Shown piece by piece: positions 63,312 to 64,000 of a DNA stretch of 64,000 nucleotides (the first letter of the stretch is position 1; each line of letters starts with the position of its first letter). Origin of the DNA: RBG-16-34-14 sp963727535 (GTDB lineage: Bacteria; Bacteroidota; Ignavibacteria; Ignavibacteriales; Ignavibacteriaceae). The stretch covers positions 682,001 through 746,000 of the forward strand of contig CAVSGR010000006.1 in NCBI GenBank assembly GCA_963727535.1. The letters are read 5' to 3'. The notes under the pieces were generated by a model. The model was not told the DNA's origin. It did no database searches and was given only the letters and a program-made list of their open reading frames with translations. The position numbers and the translations under genes were made by a program.

Positions 63312-63971
63312 TTATAATTTTTCAATTTCTACTTTCCGGAAATCAATAGGATAACCTTCGTACATGAGTAAAATCCGTCCTTCAGAAACCGAAGGCTCAC
63401 TGCCTTCATTAACTAATTTACCATTAAGCTCTTGTTTAATTTTACCATTTACACAAGTAACAATTAGTGTATTCCAATCTCCAATAGGATTTGCTGCATC
63501 TTCAAATCGCTTGGCTACTACGCTTCTGCCCGGTTCAGTGCGTTTACCGCTTATTTGTAAAGTTACTTCCTGCAGCAAAATAAAGTCACCTGTAGCGCCT
63601 TCTTTAATTTGAAACTGGATTCCTTTTGGCCACAAAGTATCAGGCGTTTCTTCCGGAACCGAGTACATAACACCGCTGTTTTTTGAATCCTGTTTTCTTA
63701 CAAAAGTAGTATCAATATTCCATCTGAATTCAACCGTTAGCTGAAAGTTTTTAAATGATTGTTTTGACATCAGGTAACCGGCTTTATCGCCGTATAACCT
63801 GATTATATGATCTTCAACTGAGAAAAGATCAGATGCATTTTCATGTTTCCCTGAACCGGCTTCGTAAGCATACCATCCGCTTAAGTTTTCCCCATTAAAA
63901 AGCTGAATTGTGGTTTGAGCAAAAGTAAACCCGGTAATTAATAATAAAACGATAAGTAGTAAACGATTCAT
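63312..63971 (-). CDS. DUF1080 (3-keto-disaccharide hydrolase-type) secreted protein
   Basis: A 219-residue protein with a signal peptide (MNRLLLIVLLLITGFTFAQ). The DUF1080 jelly-roll text is clear: TTIQLFNGENLSGWYAYEAG, YLMSKQSFKNFQLTVEFRWN, KNSGVMYSVPEETPDTLWPK, GIQFQIKEGATGDFILLQ, SEGRILLMYEGYPIDFRKVE. Some DUF1080 proteins hydrolyse 3-keto-glycosides; that role is suggested only by family. Five bases separate it from the methyltransferase gene downstream, so the two may share a transcript. Confidence 0.88.
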   Translation of the reverse strand: MNRLLLIVLLLITGFTFAQTTIQLFNGENLSGWYAYEAGSGKHENASDLFSVEDHIIRLYGDKAGYLMSKQSFKNFQLTVEFRWNIDTTFVRKQDSKNSGVMYSVPEETPDTLWPKGIQFQIKEGATGDFILLQEVTLQISGKRTEPGRSVVAKRFEDAANPIGDWNTLIVTCVNGKIKQELNGKLVNEGSEPSVSEGRILLMYEGYPIDFRKVEIEKL

Positions 63972-64000
63972 AATATGTAGTCCAATATAATTTTAAATAC

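Overview
The window comes from an AT-rich, diderm bacterium of the Bacteroidota-Chlorobiota side of the FCB superphylum, most likely an Ignavibacteria-type organism. The main evidence is several secreted proteins ending in type IX secretion sorting domains with the NYPNPFNP motif. Supporting evidence is a GWxTD-domain protein, a long-form IspH, a BamA/TamA-like protein, an LptE-like protein, an Mla-type lipid transport operon, and many TTG/GTG starts with modest Shine-Dalgarno sequences. No rRNA, tRNA or CRISPR array was seen.

Layout. 1-4.7 kb: the 3' end of rmuC, small enzymes, an M48 protease lipoprotein, an OmpA-like protein and a T9SS cargo protein. 4.8-8.7 kb: a two-component system made of a NarL-type regulator and a very long beta-propeller sensor kinase, the latter split by a one-base frameshift. 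A 19-bp operator-like sequence occurs twice around the regulator gene. 8.9-10 kb: two neighbouring EVE-domain genes. 10.1-19.8 kb: DUF4159 and DUF4175 proteins, then a signalling block (PAS kinase, NtrC-type regulator, STAS protein, double-receiver PP2C phosphatase) and a tandem pair of related small membrane proteins. 19.8-26 kb: housekeeping genes (prfA, ispH, a sugar nucleotidyltransferase, metK, ahcY). 28.4-39 kb: a decay zone with three pseudogenes of T9SS-secreted proteins, interrupted by an intact miaB, SPOR-protein and metallo-hydrolase operon. 39-53 kb: a long, dense plus-strand run of envelope and housekeeping genes (sigma-54 activator, lptE-like, glycosyltransferases, mpg, DUF3108, CPBP protease, cdsA, rimO, GWxTD, PfkB kinase, BamA-like). 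53-64 kb: UbiA, rnhB and yraN, with a GIY-YIG/repeat island wedged between rnhB and yraN, then a TRAP transporter, an Mla-type ABC operon, a methyltransferase and a DUF1080 protein.

Most notable signals. (1) About 420 bp near 33.2-33.6 kb, inside a pseudogene, are almost free of C on the plus strand (165 nt in a row without one) while G stays common, which looks like strand-specific C-to-T change. (2) Pairs of palindromic REP-like units flank a small GIY-YIG nuclease gene on both sides, suggesting a nuclease-linked repeat system. That nuclease gene is itself interrupted by the catalytic core of an ISNCY-type transposase, giving an in-frame chimera. (3) Five otherwise normal genes (sensor kinase, TPR protein, DUF3108, outer-membrane protein, Mla ATPase) each carry a single frameshift. 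This may reflect sequence error and should be checked before calling them pseudogenes.
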